A stretch of DNA of 7,463 nt, from assembly GCA_964501065.1 (NCBI GenBank), contig CAZCRF010000082.1, positions 1-7,463 on the forward strand. Direction: 5' to 3'. This DNA comes from Hallerella sp964501065 (GTDB lineage Bacteria; Fibrobacterota; Fibrobacteria; Fibrobacterales; Fibrobacteraceae). The notes under the pieces were generated by a model. It did no database searches, was not told the origin of the DNA, and saw only the letters and a list, made by a program, of their open reading frames with translations. Below, one piece after another: positions 5,981 through 7,463 of this stretch. The position numbers were made by a program, and so were the translations under genes. The stretch's first letter is position 1, and every line of letters begins with the position of its first letter.

Positions 5981-7195
5981 ATGAAGAAGAACGCCTATGC
6001 GCTCCCGGTTTTCGCGGGTGCGTTTTTGTTTTTTGTCGGTTGCGGTGACGACGTGACCAAGACGACAGTGGTCGAAGGGAGCGGAATCTCGCAGCTCGCC
6101 AAAGGAGCTGAATTCCCGGACTGCGACTCTTCCTCGGTGGGCGAGATGCTCTACGCCGCGGACTCGGGCGCACTTTACATCTGCGACGAATCCGGCTGGC
6201 GAACTTTGAACGGCAAGGACGGGGAAAGTTCCGTCGACACGGTCGTTCTCAAGGATACTCTGCTGCAAAAGGATACTTTGATTCAAAAGGATACTTTGAT
6301 TCAAAAGGATTCCGTCTTCTTTTCGCAAATCGACACGGTCGTCTTGAAAGACACGCTCGTTTTCAAGGACACTCTGATCCTTTCGAACGTGGACACCCTC
6401 ATCATTCGGGATACTTTGGTCGGCTTGAACGGCGTCGGCTGCACCGTGGCGGACAGCGGGAACGGCGTCGTGACTGTCCAATGCGCGGCGGACACGGTCA
6501 AGCTCTACAAGGCCCTCTGCGGAACTACGCCTTACGATCCGGAATCCGGCTTCTTTTGCCAAAACGGGGTGCTCCACTTCACCGACAGCCGCGACGGACA
6601 AGCTTACCGGGTGACGACCATTGGCACGCAGACCTGGATGGCCGAGAACCTGAACTACCGCTACACGCAGGGGACGGCGGACTTGGATTCTTCGAGCTTC
6701 TGTTACGACAACGATACGGCCAACTGTACCAAGTACGGGCGGCTTTACCTGTGGTCTGCAGCCATCGACTCGGCAGCTCTCGCGAACGATTCGGAGAACC
6801 CGCTCACTTGCGGTTACGGCGTGGAATGCGAATTTCCCGGCGCGGTGCAAGGCGTTTGCCCGGATGGCTGGCACTTGCCGACTGATGACGAGTGGCTCGT
6901 ATTGCTCAATGCTGTGGGCGGTATTGGGGGGGCGGGGACAAAGCTCAAGGCGACGAATGGGTGGTACAGAAATGGCAACGGCACAGATGATTACGGCTTT
7001 TTGGTTTTGCCTGCGGGTTTCCGCGTTGAAGTTGATGCTTTTGATGGCGAGGGCGAATGGGCGTATCTTTGGAGTACTACACAGACGGATGATGACCACG
7101 CGCAAGCTGCGCTGTTGAGCTACGGCGATGGCGGAGTAGGTTTGATCCGCGAGCGGAAACTTTATGCATATTCTGTCCGTTGCCTGTCCGATTGA
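5981..7195 (+). CDS. FISUMP-domain lipoprotein with DT-hexad repeat stalk
   Basis: This is a 404-residue lipoprotein of a family expanded in Fibrobacter; its biochemical role is unknown. Residues 1-21 are a signal peptide ending in a lipobox-like FFVGC, with Cys21 the probable lipidated residue, so it should be anchored in an envelope membrane. A short module follows (about 43-80: FPDCDSSSVGEMLY, then ALYICDESGWRTLNGKDG), common in such lipoproteins. Residues 86-145 are a stalk of about ten D-T-[LV]-x-x-x units, mostly six residues long, with two of eight. A cysteine-rich linker (154-193) leads to the FISUMP domain (about 201-402): DGQAYRVTTIGTQTWMAENL, CTKYGRLYLWSAAID, CPDGWHLPTDDEW, GTDDYGFLVLPAGFR, YLWSTTQ and a final YSVRCLSD. 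It has its own Shine-Dalgarno and stands apart from the other units. From about residue 302 the codon use shifts from GAC/TTC to GAT/TTT, hinting at a mosaic origin. Confidence 0.9.
   Translation: MKKNAYALPVFAGAFLFFVGCGDDVTKTTVVEGSGISQLAKGAEFPDCDSSSVGEMLYAADSGALYICDESGWRTLNGKDGESSVDTVVLKDTLLQKDTLIQKDTLIQKDSVFFSQIDTVVLKDTLVFKDTLILSNVDTLIIRDTLVGLNGVGCTVADSGNGVVTVQCAADTVKLYKALCGTTPYDPESGFFCQNGVLHFTDSRDGQAYRVTTIGTQTWMAENLNYRYTQGTADLDSSSFCYDNDTANCTKYGRLYLWSAAIDSAALANDSENPLTCGYGVECEFPGAVQGVCPDGWHLPTDDEWLVLLNAVGGIGGAGTKLKATNGWYRNGNGTDDYGFLVLPAGFRVEVDAFDGEGEWAYLWSTTQTDDDHAQAALLSYGDGGVGLIRERKLYAYSVRCLSD
6251..6304 (+). repeat. 18-bp in-frame tandem repeat inside the lipoprotein gene
   Basis: Three 18-bp units run at 6251-6268, 6269-6286 and 6287-6304. 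The last two are identical (AAGGATACTTTGATTCAA); the first differs at four positions and encodes KDTLLQ instead of KDTLIQ. A partial fourth unit, AAGGAT, follows at 6305-6310. The unit length is a multiple of three, so gain or loss of a unit keeps the frame. Confidence 0.9.
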
Positions 7196-7231
7196 TAGGC
7201 GTGCATCAAGGACTAGGGCTGGGCATAAATT

Positions 7232-7294
7232 GTCATTTTGAGCAACACTAACGTCATTCTGAGCAACACTAACGTCATTCTGAGCAACACTAAC
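7232..7294. repeat. Three 21-bp tandem repeats
   Basis: Units at 7232-7252, 7253-7273 and 7274-7294 differ by one base (T versus C at position 7 of the unit). Each begins GTCATTYTGAGC and ends AACACTAAC. The first 12 bases equal the left end of the palindromic element that follows directly at 7295. The patch starts 36 bases after the stop of the lipoprotein gene. Reading frames across it are repeat artefacts, not genes. Confidence 0.92.
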
Positions 7295-7368
7295 GTCATT
7301 CTGAGCGACAGCGAAGAATCCAGATGAGCCTTTACTGCAACTGGATGTTTCGCTTCGCTCAACATGAC
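7295..7368. repeat. Palindromic intergenic repeat element, complete copy
   Basis: The left arm 7295-7323 (GTCATTCTGAGCGACAGCG, then AAGAATCCAG) is an imperfect reverse complement of the right arm 7341-7368 (CTGGATGTTTCGC, then TTCGCTCAACATGAC), with a 17-base spacer. It can fold into a long imperfect hairpin of about 28 pairs. Related GTCATTCTGAGCG...GAATCCAG sequences are common between genes in several bacterial phyla. No transposase is present. Its position after the lipoprotein gene might allow some role in RNA 3' end formation, but there is no T-run. Confidence 0.85.
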
Positions 7369-7387
7369 TGCTGTTCTTCTGCAAACA

Positions 7388-7463
7388 GTCATTCTGAGCA
7401 ACGCCAATGTCATTCTGAGCGACAGCGAAGAATCCAGATGAGCCTTTACTGCAACTGGATGCT
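7388..7463. repeat. 21-bp unit plus second palindromic element, truncated by the window end
   Basis: Positions 7388-7408 are one 21-bp unit like those at 7232-7294, but ending AACGCCAAT. From 7409 a second copy of the palindromic element begins. Its first 53 bases are identical to 7295-7347, in the same orientation, and it then runs off the window. A 19-base spacer (7369-7387) separates it from the first copy. The near identity indicates recent duplication or ongoing homogenisation. Confidence 0.88.

Noticed and set aside
5855..7384. Long minus-strand open frame (509 codons) opposite the FISUMP gene
   Set aside because: It is a shadow of a well-supported lipoprotein gene. Its N-terminus is translated 21-bp repeats (VAQNDVS repeated) and it has no recognisable domain.
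7213..7413. Small minus-strand frame with repeated RMTLVLL units
   Set aside because: It is purely a translation of the tandem and palindromic DNA repeats; peptides of this kind are common false annotations.
7295..7463. CRISPR-like array of spaced direct repeats
   Set aside because: The repeats are palindromic elements with tandem 21-bp ends. There are no unique spacers of constant length and no cas genes.

Overview
The window looks like chromosomal DNA from a member of the Fibrobacterota, most likely Fibrobacter or a close relative. The main evidence is the last gene, a lipoprotein ending in the FISUMP domain (Fibrobacter succinogenes major paralogous domain, a family expanded in that lineage). 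The intergenic DNA also fits: it is full of short palindromic repeats with GTCATTCTGAGC-type ends. The coding DNA looks GC-rich, so a genus-level relative is as likely as F. succinogenes itself; this is inference.

Layout. Positions 1-282 are intergenic, with degenerate repeats. A tight three-gene plus-strand cluster follows at 283-4599. It encodes a polytopic GT-C-type glycosyltransferase with a periplasmic C-terminal NPCBM-like carbohydrate-binding domain, a MurG/GT28-like cytoplasmic glycosyltransferase 2 bases downstream, and a 233-residue protein I do not recognise 1 base after that. This cluster converges, with one base between the stop codons, on a minus-strand pair at 5547-4601. That pair is an FlK-type hotdog thioesterase followed 2 bases later by the 23S rRNA pseudouridine synthase RluE. 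A 433-base divergent intergenic region (5548-5980) holds a putative minus-strand promoter, hairpins, one repeat element and an AT-rich stretch that probably carries the promoter of the last gene. The FISUMP lipoprotein occupies 5981-7195. The window ends in a repeat patch (7232-7463) of 21-bp tandem units and two copies of a palindromic element, the second cut by the window edge.

How the genes may work together. The first two genes are both glycosyltransferases by family, one embedded in the membrane and using a lipid-linked donor, the other probably using a nucleotide-sugar donor in the cytosol. Their spacing suggests one transcript and a shared role in cell-envelope glycan or glycoprotein synthesis; the third protein is an unknown partner. 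The thioesterase/RluE pair is also one transcript by spacing, without an obvious functional link. The FISUMP lipoprotein is a separate unit exported to the envelope.

I found no RNA genes, CRISPR arrays, insertion sequences or defence systems. The best leads are the GT-C/NPCBM fusion with its unknown third gene, the mosaic-looking FISUMP gene with its DT-hexad stalk, and the palindromic repeat family present in all three intergenic regions.
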